Part shown: positions 6,926-14,671 of the stretch, piece by piece
Numbering within the stretch: position 1 is the first letter of the stretch
Layout: each line of letters opens with the position of its first letter
Origin: Candidatus Thorarchaeota archaeon
GTDB lineage: Archaea; Asgardarchaeota; Thorarchaeia; Thorarchaeales; Thorarchaeaceae
Length of the DNA: 25,311 bases
Reading direction: 5' to 3'
Assembly (NCBI GenBank): GCA_016839245.1
Contig: JAEOUN010000033.1
Span: 1 to 25,311 of the forward strand
Notes under the pieces: model-generated
Seen by the model: the letters and a program-made list of their open reading frames with translations, nothing else
Databases searched by the model: none
Told to the model about the DNA's origin: nothing
Translations under genes and position numbers: made by a program

Positions 6926-7414
6926 ATGCCAACAAAGATCAAGATCCAAACAGAACGCGGCGATATTATCGCTGAATTCTGGAATGATGATGCTATCAAC
7001 ACGGTGAAAAATTTCGTCACTCTTGCTCAGAGCGGCTATTATAATGGGCTTAAGTTCCATAGGGTCGTTCCTGACTTTGTGATCCAAGGTGGAGACCCCA
7101 CTGGGACAGGTTCTGGTGGCCCTGGATACGCTATCCCTTGCGAAACTCGAGGTCACAGACAGAAACATCGAGTTGGCGCTTTTTCGATGGCCCATGCAGG
7201 CAGAGATACTGGAGGAAGTCAGTTTTTCATCGTTCTGAACGAGAAGAATACCCAACATCTTGACGGGCGACATACAGTCTTTGGTCAGACTATAGAGGGT
7301 CTAGATGTCATCCAAAACATCCGTCAAGGTGACAAGATGCTCAAGGTTGAAGTTCTCGAAGTAGACTCTGCGATTGAAAAACACGAGCTTCAAAAATTAA
7401 AATCCTGGAGATAA
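6926..7414 (+). CDS. Cyclophilin-type peptidyl-prolyl isomerase
   Basis: A single-domain cyclophilin of 162 residues that catalyses cis-trans isomerisation of Xaa-Pro bonds. The active-site strand FHRVVPDFVIQGGD (44-57) has the catalytic arginine, and SMAHAGRDTGGSQFFI (about 87-102) and LDGRHTVFG (112-120) complete the pocket. There is no signal peptide or membrane segment, so it is cytoplasmic. ATG start. The gene has its own divergent promoter region with trm1 and ends before a hairpin shared with the convergent UPF0173 gene. Confidence 0.95.
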   Translation: MPTKIKIQTERGDIIAEFWNDDAINTVKNFVTLAQSGYYNGLKFHRVVPDFVIQGGDPTGTGSGGPGYAIPCETRGHRQKHRVGAFSMAHAGRDTGGSQFFIVLNEKNTQHLDGRHTVFGQTIEGLDVIQNIRQGDKMLKVEVLEVDSAIEKHELQKLKSWR

Positions 7415-7430
7415 TTTGAAAAAGATAATG

Positions 7431-7453
7431 AACAGGAGGCTTCGCTCCCTGTT
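7431..7453. terminator. Hairpin between convergent genes
   Basis: AACAGG (7431-7436) and CCTGTT (7448-7453) form a stem with a partly paired GC-rich top, between the stop codons of the cyclophilin (7414) and UPF0173 (7458) genes. A T-poor tail makes intrinsic termination only moderately likely on the plus strand. Confidence 0.4.
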
Positions 7454-7457
7454 TCAT

Positions 7458-8129
7458 CTATTCAAGTGCATACTCTTCTCCCTTCTTTAGAATGACTACT
7501 TTTATAGAAGATTTCTCCTCCACTTCTTTCCTGAAGGATTCCTGGTCCTTATCCCAAGTATGCATCGGAATGGCTACTTTTGGTCTTATGAGCAGCGCCG
7601 CTTGTGCTGCCTCCATACTGTCCATGGTATAGGTATCTCCACTAGGTAGCAGTGCAACATCAATATCGGTCATTTTTGCCATCTCTGGAATCAGATCTGT
7701 ATCGCCTGCATGATAGATCTTTTTCTCTCCTATCTTCAGAATATACCCAACACCAAAGCCCTTGGGATGAAATGGATTACCTGGCGACCTAAATCGTTTT
7801 ACATTATACGCATCCACTGCCCAAACTGTTGCGCTACCATCTGCCATCTTCATGAATTGCCCTGGGCTTAAATCCCACATCACGATACCTTTCATCTCTT
7901 TCTTGAGGTTCTCAGGGGCAATCACAGGTTTGCCGAGTTTGCGGATTTTCTTGAGCAAGTCCTTGTCAAAGTGGTCTTGATGACCATGAGTCACTAGGAT
8001 TAAGTCTGCAGGTTCAAAATCATTCTTTTTTAGTCCAGTCCCTTTTGTAGTTGGATCTATGTAGATAACTTGGTCATCAGTTTTTATCTTGAATGTCGCA
8101 TGCGCCATCCATTTTATTGTGATTCCCAA
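7458..8129 (-). CDS. UPF0173 metal-dependent hydrolase (MBL fold)
   Basis: A 223-residue metallo-beta-lactamase-fold protein of the UPF0173 type. The metal site HGHQDH is at residues 48-53, preceded by IDPT and LILVTH, with further ligands in the YHAGDTD segment and a late histidine in MHTWDKD. The family is widespread in archaea and bacteria but its substrate is generally unknown. TTG start with a GAGAGGTG site seven bases upstream. It is convergent with the cyclophilin gene and divergent from the TIM-barrel gene at 8233. Confidence 0.9.
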   Translation of the reverse strand: MGITIKWMAHATFKIKTDDQVIYIDPTTKGTGLKKNDFEPADLILVTHGHQDHFDKDLLKKIRKLGKPVIAPENLKKEMKGIVMWDLSPGQFMKMADGSATVWAVDAYNVKRFRSPGNPFHPKGFGVGYILKIGEKKIYHAGDTDLIPEMAKMTDIDVALLPSGDTYTMDSMEAAQAALLIRPKVAIPMHTWDKDQESFRKEVEEKSSIKVVILKKGEEYALE

Positions 8130-8232
8130 TTAAAACACCTCTCTATCATAATCACACTATTCCGTATATGTCTTTCACCAGAAGTCACCTTTATGGGGAG
8201 GTGTGCCTTTTCAGGAGTTGGAGTTTATCATT

Positions 8233-9135
8233 ATGCCCCTTAGATTCGGCCTAACAGCTCTTGAATTTAGGACTATAGCTCAACAAGTAATTGTGAATGG
8301 TGTTCCTGATTTTTCTCGTGCAGATGTTGTAGATACTGTTCGAGATGCTGCAGCTGAAGGGTTTTCTGTTTTGGAACTCTCATTGGACGCGAAGTACATT
8401 CTTGATTCCATCTTCACTTCAGATTCCATTACTCGGCTTATAGAGGTAAAAGATGAACTTGGACTAACATACACGGTTCACCTTCCCCTATGGTCTATCG
8501 AGCTTGCTACGTTCAATGAACCTGTTCGTCGTGGATCCGTTGAGAGTACTGTTGAGTGTATCAAGGCCACAAGACAACTAGAACCAGGGGCATATGTGCT
8601 GCATGCTACAGGAAGTTTAGCCGCCGAATTTTCAGCTAAGCCCTATCCTACACATCTGACTCACCTTATATGCAGCCTATTATCCGGATTTTCAATGCAG
8701 AGTATTGATGAAATTATTAGCCAAACCGAGATAGACTCCAAGAAATTGGCAATCGAGAACTACTTGTTTCCCTTTGATATCACTCGAGAGATAATTGATG
8801 ATTTGGACACTGGTATCTGTTTTGATACTGCGCATCTTATCACCCATATGTCTGGTACCGAGTCTGTGATGGAGTTCTATAGGACACATAAAGACAGAAT
8901 CACAGAGATACATCTTCAAGATGGAATCTATTCAGAATATGACGGTGCAACAGCACGAGATGATCATCTCCCTCTTGGTCGTGGGATTATGGGTGACTCA
9001 GTCCTTAGTGACTTTCTATTAGCTTTGGTGAAGGATGACTTCAGAGGGCCCGTTATTTTTGAACTATCCAAAGATGAAGCAAGAGAATCTATTAATCATA
9101 TTAGGAAAGTTGTTCCAAGCAGTCTATCCTCTTAG
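8233..9135 (+). CDS. TIM-barrel xylose isomerase/AP endonuclease-2 family protein
   Basis: I place the start at ATG 8233 (300 residues) because GGAG at 8220-8223 lies nine bases upstream; the longer frame from GTG 8203 has its GGAGG only one base away. The sequence shows repeating beta-strand/helix units of the sugar-phosphate isomerase/epimerase superfamily: YTVHLPLW, YVLHATGS, LAIENYLFPFD, ICFDTAHL and ITEIHLQDG, each ending a barrel strand with His, Glu or Asp suitable for metal binding. LGRGIMGDS near the end is the usual loop before the last strand. The precise reaction (isomerase, epimerase or other) is not shown by sequence. Confidence 0.85.
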   Translation: MPLRFGLTALEFRTIAQQVIVNGVPDFSRADVVDTVRDAAAEGFSVLELSLDAKYILDSIFTSDSITRLIEVKDELGLTYTVHLPLWSIELATFNEPVRRGSVESTVECIKATRQLEPGAYVLHATGSLAAEFSAKPYPTHLTHLICSLLSGFSMQSIDEIISQTEIDSKKLAIENYLFPFDITREIIDDLDTGICFDTAHLITHMSGTESVMEFYRTHKDRITEIHLQDGIYSEYDGATARDDHLPLGRGIMGDSVLSDFLLALVKDDFRGPVIFELSKDEARESINHIRKVVPSSLSS

Positions 9136-9182
9136 CCAGTGAATCAAATACAATCCAAATAAAACTAGCACACAGTCATAAC

Positions 9183-9191
9183 CTTTTTATC
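9183..9191 (+). promoter_or_regulatory. Putative TATA box of tRNA-Ile
   Basis: CTTTTTATC lies about 35-40 bases before the mature 5' end of tRNA-Ile. This would put transcription start some ten bases ahead of the tRNA. Position and composition only. Confidence 0.3.
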
Positions 9192-9224
9192 GCGAACAGA
9201 AACAAAACGAATCTAGAACGCAAA

Positions 9225-9331
9225 GGGCCCGTGGCTTAGACTGGAGAGATTGGCTATCACCAATCTTGGTTTGTTATAGCGCCGCTCTGATAAGGCGGAT
9301 ATCGCGCGTTCAAATCGCGTCGGGCCCACCA
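9225..9331 (+). tRNA. tRNA-Ile(GAU) with D-loop intron, CCA encoded
   Basis: Acceptor GGGCCCG (9225-9231) pairs with CGGGCCC (9321-9327), then A9328 and encoded CCA (9329-9331). Anticodon stem CCGCT/GGCGG (9282-9286 and 9294-9298) closes the loop CTGATAA, anticodon GAT at 9289-9291. T-arm is GCGCG-TTCAAAT-CGCGT. D-stem GCTT (9234-9237) pairs with TAGC (9277-9280), but the loop between them has 39 bases instead of about 10. There is no intron at 37/38. Removing 25-31 nt from the D-loop restores a normal tRNA-Ile. Confidence 0.94.
9247..9271 (+). other. tRNA-Ile D-loop intron (noncanonical site; boundaries ambiguous)
   Basis: The insert folds on itself: GATTGG (9248-9253) pairs with CCAATC (9260-9265) around CTATCA. 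Model 1: central helix CTGG/TTGG with 3-nt bulges AGA and TTT gives intron 9247-9271, but leaves a long D-loop. Model 2: central helix AGAC (9238-9241) with GTTT (9269-9272) and bulges TGG and GTT gives about 9244-9274. Excising 9245-9273 would leave the most canonical D-loop. The presence of an insert is firm; the exact ends are not. Confidence 0.7.
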
Positions 9332-9371
9332 CTTCTTATGTAATCAATCCTCCGGTGACTCATACTACAAC

Positions 9372-9797
9372 TCACGAACCCACGACGAATCTGATCAATA
9401 CTTCAATGATAATGACGATAGAAAACCCAATTAGAAAGGCGATTAGTATTGAATGCATGAAGTTGATTTCCTTTTGTTCAGATGTTGATGCACAGCAATA
9501 TATCATCACGAATATCATACCAATCATGTAGCTAAATCCATACGATAACATCTCCACGAAAAATGCATCCATGCGGATTGCTGCAGAGATTGGATTACTA
9601 AGATTACCTAACATCGATACGCCTGTAACTAGAAAATAAGCGATTGCCAAACTTAGCGAAAAGAGAGACAAAACAGTGAGTATTGCTAGCTTCCATCCAA
9701 TTTTGGTCGCTTTGTTTACTGTATTGCTGGTCAAGCTAACACCAATTAATCCACAAATGAGAAGAATGATCATAATAAGAACAAGCAGATGGTACAC
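9372..9797 (-). CDS. Four-helix membrane protein, unknown function
   Basis: A 141-residue, strongly hydrophobic protein with about four membrane segments (residues 3-25, 35-62, 85-103 and 115-137). A short positively charged loop (NKATKIGWK) follows the first segment and an acidic/polar loop (STSEQKE) precedes the last. No catalytic or binding motif is visible. The first codon is GTG at 9795-9797, but the ribosome site GAGGAGG directly abuts it, so a start a few codons downstream is possible. It follows the zinc-finger membrane protein at 9832-10212 by 34 bases and probably shares its transcript. Confidence 0.6.
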   Translation of the reverse strand: MYHLLVLIMIILLICGLIGVSLTSNTVNKATKIGWKLAILTVLSLFSLSLAIAYFLVTGVSMLGNLSNPISAAIRMDAFFVEMLSYGFSYMIGMIFVMIYCCASTSEQKEINFMHSILIAFLIGFSIVIIIEVLIRFVVGS

Positions 9798-9831
9798 CTC
9801 CTCAATAATCCCGAACTATTTCCTACAGATA

Positions 9832-10212
9832 CTATAATTTCCCGTCTTCAAATGTGTATTCTCCATTTTTTTCTTTTCTCATAGAACGTCCAATGTATAC
9901 AGAATAGACGAATGATAATACTATCAAAGTGATGAAAACTTGAGGTATAATTAATACTGGATGGATTGGTGATACAGTTGGATTTTTCGAAAACATTATG
10001 ATTTGCATCAAGACAAGAATACTCTGAAGTGCAATCGCACATATTGCGAGTATGATATTTCTGGGATAACTTCCAGCTGCACTACACCTGAATGAGCAGT
10101 ATTTTACTTTACTCCCACTCCACAATGTGCTTATGCCTTCCTTACCGCACCAATCACAAGTCAGTTTTTCCCTGTCATCAGAGCCAAGTCCCAAATATTC
10201 TCTAAATGCCAC
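9832..10212 (-). CDS. Zinc-finger two-helix membrane protein, unknown function
   Basis: A 126-residue protein with a GTG start preceded by GAGG at a normal distance. The N-terminal cytoplasmic part has CDWC (residues 19-22) and later CSFRC, a CxxC...CxxxC arrangement that would bind one zinc, like a treble-clef or FYVE-type knuckle. Two hydrophobic segments follow (about 52-73 and 84-108), then a short charged tail. It heads a two-gene run with the membrane protein at 9372-9797. A small zinc knuckle anchored to a membrane hairpin is found in many archaeal proteins of unknown role. Confidence 0.65.
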   Translation of the reverse strand: MAFREYLGLGSDDREKLTCDWCGKEGISTLWSGSKVKYCSFRCSAAGSYPRNIILAICAIALQSILVLMQIIMFSKNPTVSPIHPVLIIPQVFITLIVLSFVYSVYIGRSMRKEKNGEYTFEDGKL

Positions 10213-10338
10213 GAGTTTCTTCCTCAGTACACTAATGCCCTGGAGTTCTTATGTTTCTATTCATGACAAGTTATTCATGACCCACACTTCTCTAGGACTT
10301 TAAATTTCATTACACCAATTGAAACATGGGTCTAGATA

Positions 10339-10596
10339 ATGAATTCACTACAATTACTCATGCAATCTCCACTTCAAAATTTTGCTCAGTTGATAGCCAT
10401 GTATTTCGCAGAGATATGGGATTTCCTAATCTTTATTGGTCAAGTATCTGGAGTGATTATCGTACTTGTTGGAGCTATTCTATGGTTTACAGAGGCAAAT
10501 CAAGGAAAAGGCAAAGGACTTGTAGCAAGCGGGATCATCTTGTCAATAGTAGTAGAATATTTTGTCTTATTCCCACCAGATTTTGTACTAACATAA
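10339..10596 (+). CDS. Small two-helix membrane protein, unknown function
   Basis: An 85-residue protein with ATG start. Residues 1-25 look amphipathic; two hydrophobic segments (about 28-50 and 60-80) flank a lysine/glycine-rich loop (EANQGKGKGL). This hairpin arrangement resembles small TrbC/VirB2-like or other two-helix archaeal membrane proteins, but similarity is only in general shape. It is divergent from the zinc-finger membrane gene with a 126-base shared upstream region. The overlapping longer frame starting at 10326 has an implausible serine/arginine/cysteine-rich translation and is a shadow. Confidence 0.55.
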   Translation: MNSLQLLMQSPLQNFAQLIAMYFAEIWDFLIFIGQVSGVIIVLVGAILWFTEANQGKGKGLVASGIILSIVVEYFVLFPPDFVLT

Positions 10597-10642
10597 CAAA
10601 TACTACTATCTTCAAGACCATTTGAAGTATGAATTGATGTAA

Positions 10643-10831
10643 TTATTTACTAAGAGCTCTTCGAACTTCAGTACGCAGTCTCTCAATATTATCTGGTGCA
10701 TTGCAGACACCAAATTGATCATGATAGTCTCTAAATTCCTCAGGATCTAACAATTGCAGAATCTGATCGATTGCTTCGAGCTGCTCTCTGGTGAAGTGAA
10801 TAATCTTCGGTGTCAGAGTTGTGTGTGTCAT
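10643..10831 (-). CDS. Small hypothetical protein (62 residues)
   Basis: A 62-residue soluble, predicted helical protein with ATG start. It starts MTHTTLTPKIIHFTREQLEA and ends RLRTEVRRALSK. One cysteine, no metal motif and no membrane segment. Amino-acid composition is typical of a real protein, and no better frame covers the region. The GC-rich hairpin at 10911-10977 lies 80 bases upstream and could be in its leader. Family not recognised. Confidence 0.5.
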   Translation of the reverse strand: MTHTTLTPKIIHFTREQLEAIDQILQLLDPEEFRDYHDQFGVCNAPDNIERLRTEVRRALSK

Positions 10832-11202
10832 AGAATCATGTATGAAATGAAGAATATAATCTCGTAATTTTTCTAGGTGCTTATTAGACTCTGATATAAT
10901 TAGAGTATGAATGGCGCCGCGAATCCCTAACCTAATTCTGCTGTCTGTCGTGTCCGCTTCCCGGCGGGCGGCGCCGTCACTTCTCTCTCGATTTGTCTTT
11001 TACTATCTAAAAACAGCCTTTTGACCGAGTAACGGTGATATTATGGGGCAATTCTAAAGATGTGTTTTTCTAACCGTAAAGAAAACTACACCTACTACAA
11101 ACAATACTTCTCACAGTATAGTATTCTAAGATTGGAGCATCGTCTAAGACCCAATCTTCTTTTTAATTGAGAAACCCATGATATGTAAAGGAGATAGAAT
11201 TT
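10832..11202. other. 371-base non-coding stretch
   Basis: No plausible protein frame is present. The main content is the GC-rich hairpin listed separately (10911-10977). The remainder (about 10985-11200) is AT-rich, contains scattered T/A runs, and probably holds the 3' end of the CoA-transferase transcript from the right plus the promoter of the 62-residue gene on the left. Confidence 0.6.
10911..10977. ncRNA. GC-rich hairpin island, candidate structured RNA
   Basis: GGCGCCGC (10913-10920) is perfectly complementary to GCGGCGCC (10968-10975), extended by T-G and A-T pairs to a 10-bp stem over a 47-nt loop that contains a further CCGC/GCGG hairpin (about 10954-10966). It stands out sharply from AT-rich surroundings. 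The 67-nt size would suit a small guide RNA, but no ACA box, C/D boxes, T-loop or anticodon can be seen on either strand. Strand unknown. Confidence 0.35.
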
Positions 11203-13092
11203 CTATAATTTAAGCCTAAAGATATACTCTTCATCTTGTAGGGAGATTTTACTTTCTACCACCTTTCCAGTTTTGTGGATAAACCGAATCATCGGTTGGT
11301 TTTGAGGATGTACATATGCAATGAATGCATCTACACCTTTACTCTTGGCTATCCTCATAAGGTGATTCAGAAGATACGTACCAATACCTCTATTCTGGTA
11401 CTCATCCTGAACAAGAAGTGCAAATTCGGCTTCATTTGTACTTCTATTCAACAAGTATCTTCCTGCTCCAATGATCGTTTCAATCTCATTGTCATCGCCA
11501 GATTTTACAACAGCAACTACACTGATATCACTTGATTGATCAACATTGTAAAAATCTTGGAGAGTCTGTCTTCTCAGGCTTTTAAGCGGTGTCAGGAATC
11601 TGAAGTAAATACTCTCTTCGCTAAGACCATAGAAGAGTTCTTTGATACGATCAGTATCATCTGGACGTATCAACCTGAAATGTACATCAACTGGTCCATC
11701 AGGTCCCTTGAATCTCTCGGTCATTTCATATTCTGATGCAAAGTATGTACCCTGAACCTTGAATGGGACTTGATCTTCGAATACATAATGCATATTCTTC
11801 GCTGCTTCCAAAAGATCATTTCTAAAATCCGGATGTGCAATCGCTATTAGTGACAATACTCGTTCTCTTATGGTCCTTCCCGCAAGATTTGCTAGGCCAT
11901 ACTCTGTAATTACAACATCGACATCGCCTCTAGTAGTAACTACGCCCGCTCCTTCACTCAATCTTGGTACTATTCTAGAAACAGTCCCATCTACTGCCGT
12001 AGAGGGAAGGCAAATTATTGCTTTGCCACCTAGTGATCGTTTGGCTCCGCGGATAAAATCAACCTGTCCTCCAATACCTGAATAGAAACGATGCCCGATA
12101 GAGTCTGCGCAGACCTGTCCTGTTAAGTCCACTTCAAGTGCAGAATTAATAGCAATCATCTTTCTATTTTGTCCAATAACATATGGGTCATTTACATATG
12201 AGGTATCATGAAATTGGAACATGGGATTATCATCAATATAGTTGTATAGCTTCTCTGATCCCATCGCAAAGCTAGCAACGACCTTATCCTTATGCACTGT
12301 CTTCTTCTTATTTGTCACTACGCCTTGTTCGATAAGAGAGATTAAGCTGTCACTGAACATCTCTGTATGAATACCTAGGTCTCTGACACCTGTATCAAGT
12401 AAATTATTGCAGACTGATTGAGGAAGTGCACCTATGCCAAGTTCCAAGGTAGATTCATTCTCGACAAGTCTAGCAACATATGCTCCTATCTTGTCAATTA
12501 TTTCTGTCACTTCTGCGCTCTCGAATTCCCTCAGAGGTTCATTAAATGGAACAAGGTAGTTAATGTCATCTATGTCAACAAACGAATCACCATGAGTTAT
12601 TGGCATCTTTTCATTTACCTGGGCAATGACTATGTCTGCACTTTCAAGAGCTGATTTTGTGATATCTACCGATATTCCTAAGGAGCAGTACCCATATCTA
12701 TCCGGAGGACTGACCTGAACCATTGCAACATCCAATGGCATTCTCTTCTCTCTGAATAGATCAGGAATCTCTGAGAGCATCATTGGTGTGTAATCAGCAC
12801 GTCCCTCTGACACAGCATCTCGAATATTTGCACTTACAAAGAATGTATTGTGTCTAAACTGATTCTGGAACTTCGGGTCTGCTGATGGTGTGTCTCCTAG
12901 AGTTAGGAGATGTACAATCTCATTATCAGCCATCTGATCTGCATGATTAGCTAGTTCCTGTACAAGGTGATATGGTACACCGCATCCCGTTCCCAAAAAG
13001 ATACGAGCACCTCGTCTTATCTTCCTTATTGCATTAGCAGCTGTCAGAATTTTCTTCTTGTACTTGACGGTCCAATCAGATGCAGATGTCAT
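11203..13092 (-). CDS. Acetyl-CoA hydrolase/CoA-transferase fused to GNAT domain
   Basis: A 629-residue two-part enzyme. Residues 1-445 belong to the acetyl-CoA hydrolase/4-hydroxybutyrate CoA-transferase family: the likely catalytic Glu244 sits in GIHTEMFSD, and GGQVDFIRGA (341-350) and the VVTEYG-like segment ITEYGLANLAGRT (395-407) mark the C-terminal half. Residues about 470-629 form a GNAT acyltransferase domain with the acetyl-CoA loop QNRGIGTYLL (566-575). The first part would move CoA between acyl groups or hydrolyse acyl-CoA; the second would transfer an acyl group to an amine, possibly a protein lysine. ATG start with GAGAGGT seven bases upstream. Divergent from the MFS carrier and near acetyl-CoA synthetase. 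Confidence 0.92.
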   Translation of the reverse strand: MTSASDWTVKYKKKILTAANAIRKIRRGARIFLGTGCGVPYHLVQELANHADQMADNEIVHLLTLGDTPSADPKFQNQFRHNTFFVSANIRDAVSEGRADYTPMMLSEIPDLFREKRMPLDVAMVQVSPPDRYGYCSLGISVDITKSALESADIVIAQVNEKMPITHGDSFVDIDDINYLVPFNEPLREFESAEVTEIIDKIGAYVARLVENESTLELGIGALPQSVCNNLLDTGVRDLGIHTEMFSDSLISLIEQGVVTNKKKTVHKDKVVASFAMGSEKLYNYIDDNPMFQFHDTSYVNDPYVIGQNRKMIAINSALEVDLTGQVCADSIGHRFYSGIGGQVDFIRGAKRSLGGKAIICLPSTAVDGTVSRIVPRLSEGAGVVTTRGDVDVVITEYGLANLAGRTIRERVLSLIAIAHPDFRNDLLEAAKNMHYVFEDQVPFKVQGTYFASEYEMTERFKGPDGPVDVHFRLIRPDDTDRIKELFYGLSEESIYFRFLTPLKSLRRQTLQDFYNVDQSSDISVVAVVKSGDDNEIETIIGAGRYLLNRSTNEAEFALLVQDEYQNRGIGTYLLNHLMRIAKSKGVDAFIAYVHPQNQPMIRFIHKTGKVVESKISLQDEEYIFRLKL

Positions 13093-13260
13093 TATTATTA
13101 CCTCTCAGGATTGTGCATATCTTTTGTGTCAAGTATTTAGACGTTTCCAAGGGGCATTTATGTCATCACGAATTTTAAACCAACAAACGGTCGGAAGGCT
13201 TTTAGTGCAGTAATTTCGTCAGCAATATAACATTTGACAATTTGATAGGAGTTCTCTATC
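13093..13260. promoter_or_regulatory. Divergent promoter region
   Basis: A 168-base gap between the divergent CoA-transferase/GNAT and MFS carrier genes. GCTTTTAGT at about 13197-13205 is a weak TATA candidate for the plus strand. No clear operator repeat was found. Confidence 0.35.
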
Positions 13261-14520
13261 GTGTCTGAAGAAAAAATAGGAAATCGTAATCTGGTTGTTC
13301 TTGGCGCAATCATCGTACAACTTTGCCTTGGCTCCATTTACGCTTGGGGAATATTCCAGAAGTCACTCTATGCAACAGGTGGTCTGTATGTATGGGACAA
13401 ATTGTGGTCTAATCTTCCCTTTGCGGCAGGTCTTGCATCATTTGCATTATTCATGATATTCGCTGGACGATGGCAAGATCGTGTAGGACCTCGAAAAGTT
13501 GCAACAGTTGGTGGAATCCTGCTTGGTATTGGTGTCATTGCTTCTGGATTGGTTGATTTGTTTGGATTCGGAGCAGATATGGTTCAAGGTACACTATATC
13601 TGATTGTGACCTATGGTATCATTGGTGGTGCTGGAATTGGATTTGCATATGTCTGTCCTATTGCTGCACTTGTAAAGTGGTTCCCTGACAAGAAGGGTCT
13701 AATGACCGGTGTTGCTGTTGCTGGTTTTGGCGGTGGCGCATTAATATTCAATTTTGCAGAGCAATATCTGATTGCTTTCTTTGGGGGATATATTGGATTT
13801 CCGTTGATTGTACTCGGAGCTGTCTATTTCATATTCACAGTTCTAGGTTCTCAACTGCTCGTTAATCCTCCTACTGGTTGGCTTCCTGAAGGCTTTTCCC
13901 CACCTGCTACAACTGCTGATGGCGCAGGTACAGGATTAATGCCTGGAGAGATGATTCGAACAAGCAGTTTCTGGATTCTCTGGTCAATGTTCATCTTTGC
14001 AGCAACAGCTGGTTTGATGACACTCGGAAATGTAGCATCTGCTGCAGCGGAAATCGATCTGACAGTAACAGAATTCATAGCAGCTCTCATTCTGAGTATT
14101 ATGGCAATATTCAATGCTGCCGGAAGAATTGTCTGGGGATCTGTTTCTGATAAGATTGGGAGAATTTCTACATTTATACTGATGTTCTTTATTCTTGCAT
14201 TAGCCATGTTTGGTCTAGCATTCATTCCAACTGGCACTTCATGGGTTATTATCACACTCATAGCATCTGTTGTTGGCTTTTGTTTTGGAGGTAATTTCGC
14301 TCTATTTCCATCTGCAACAGCTGACTACTTTGGTTCAACGAATGTTGGGAAAAACTATGGTGTTGTCTTCACAGCCTATGGAATCGCAGGAATTGCTGGT
14401 GCACTTGTCGCAGGTACTTTTGGTCAAGCCTTTGGCTATTCAATGGCCTTCCTTGTAACTGGTATTCTTGCTATTGTTTCTATACTACTTACGCTGGTTC
14501 TAAAAGCACGTAGGAAGTAA
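13261..14520 (+). CDS. MFS carrier of the oxalate/formate antiporter (OFA) type
   Basis: A 419-residue transporter with about 12 membrane segments. The opening (LVVLGAIIVQLCLGSIYAWGIFQ, quoted in part: IVQLCLGSIYAWGIFQKSL) is the hallmark of the OFA family, MFS loop motif GRWQDRVGPRKVA follows segment 2, and SDKIGRIS repeats it between segments 8 and 9. Family members carry oxalate, formate, lactate, acetate or other small carboxylates. GTG start with GGAG (13248-13251) nine bases upstream. It precedes the acetyl-CoA synthetase gene and is divergent from a CoA-transferase, so uptake or release of a short carboxylic acid is a fair inference. Substrate not proven. Confidence 0.9.
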   Translation: MSEEKIGNRNLVVLGAIIVQLCLGSIYAWGIFQKSLYATGGLYVWDKLWSNLPFAAGLASFALFMIFAGRWQDRVGPRKVATVGGILLGIGVIASGLVDLFGFGADMVQGTLYLIVTYGIIGGAGIGFAYVCPIAALVKWFPDKKGLMTGVAVAGFGGGALIFNFAEQYLIAFFGGYIGFPLIVLGAVYFIFTVLGSQLLVNPPTGWLPEGFSPPATTADGAGTGLMPGEMIRTSSFWILWSMFIFAATAGLMTLGNVASAAAEIDLTVTEFIAALILSIMAIFNAAGRIVWGSVSDKIGRISTFILMFFILALAMFGLAFIPTGTSWVIITLIASVVGFCFGGNFALFPSATADYFGSTNVGKNYGVVFTAYGIAGIAGALVAGTFGQAFGYSMAFLVTGILAIVSILLTLVLKARRK

Positions 14521-14536
14521 TATACTCAGTATATCT

Positions 14537-14590
14537 AGAGGTCGGGAATTTATTTCCTACGACCTCTTCTCTTTCTACTTTCTGTTTTTT
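14537..14590 (+). terminator. Intrinsic-type terminator after MFS gene
   Basis: AGAGGTCG (14537-14544) pairs with CGACCTCT (14560-14567), with GGAA/TTCC continuing the stem. A pyrimidine-rich tail ends in TTTTTT (about 14585-14590). It lies 17 bases after the MFS stop codon. Confidence 0.65.
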
Positions 14591-14671
14591 AAACTTGGTT
14601 CTATAATTTTCATAGTTTGGGCAATCTTCATATAGGGCAATTTTTCACGGTCGCTAAACTATCGACCAAAT

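Noticed and set aside
10326..10625. Plus-strand frame of 99 codons overlapping 10339-10596
   Set aside because: It is rich in Ser, Arg, Cys and Thr with no hydrophobic order, whereas the frame at 10339 gives a sensible two-helix membrane protein.
10911..10977. GC-rich hairpin as a tRNA gene
   Set aside because: Neither strand has a T-loop consensus, an anticodon arm or a correct D-arm, although stem and length are tRNA-like.
13851..14261. Minus-strand frame of 136 codons
   Set aside because: Antisense shadow inside the MFS carrier gene; no start context and a composition derived from membrane-helix codons.
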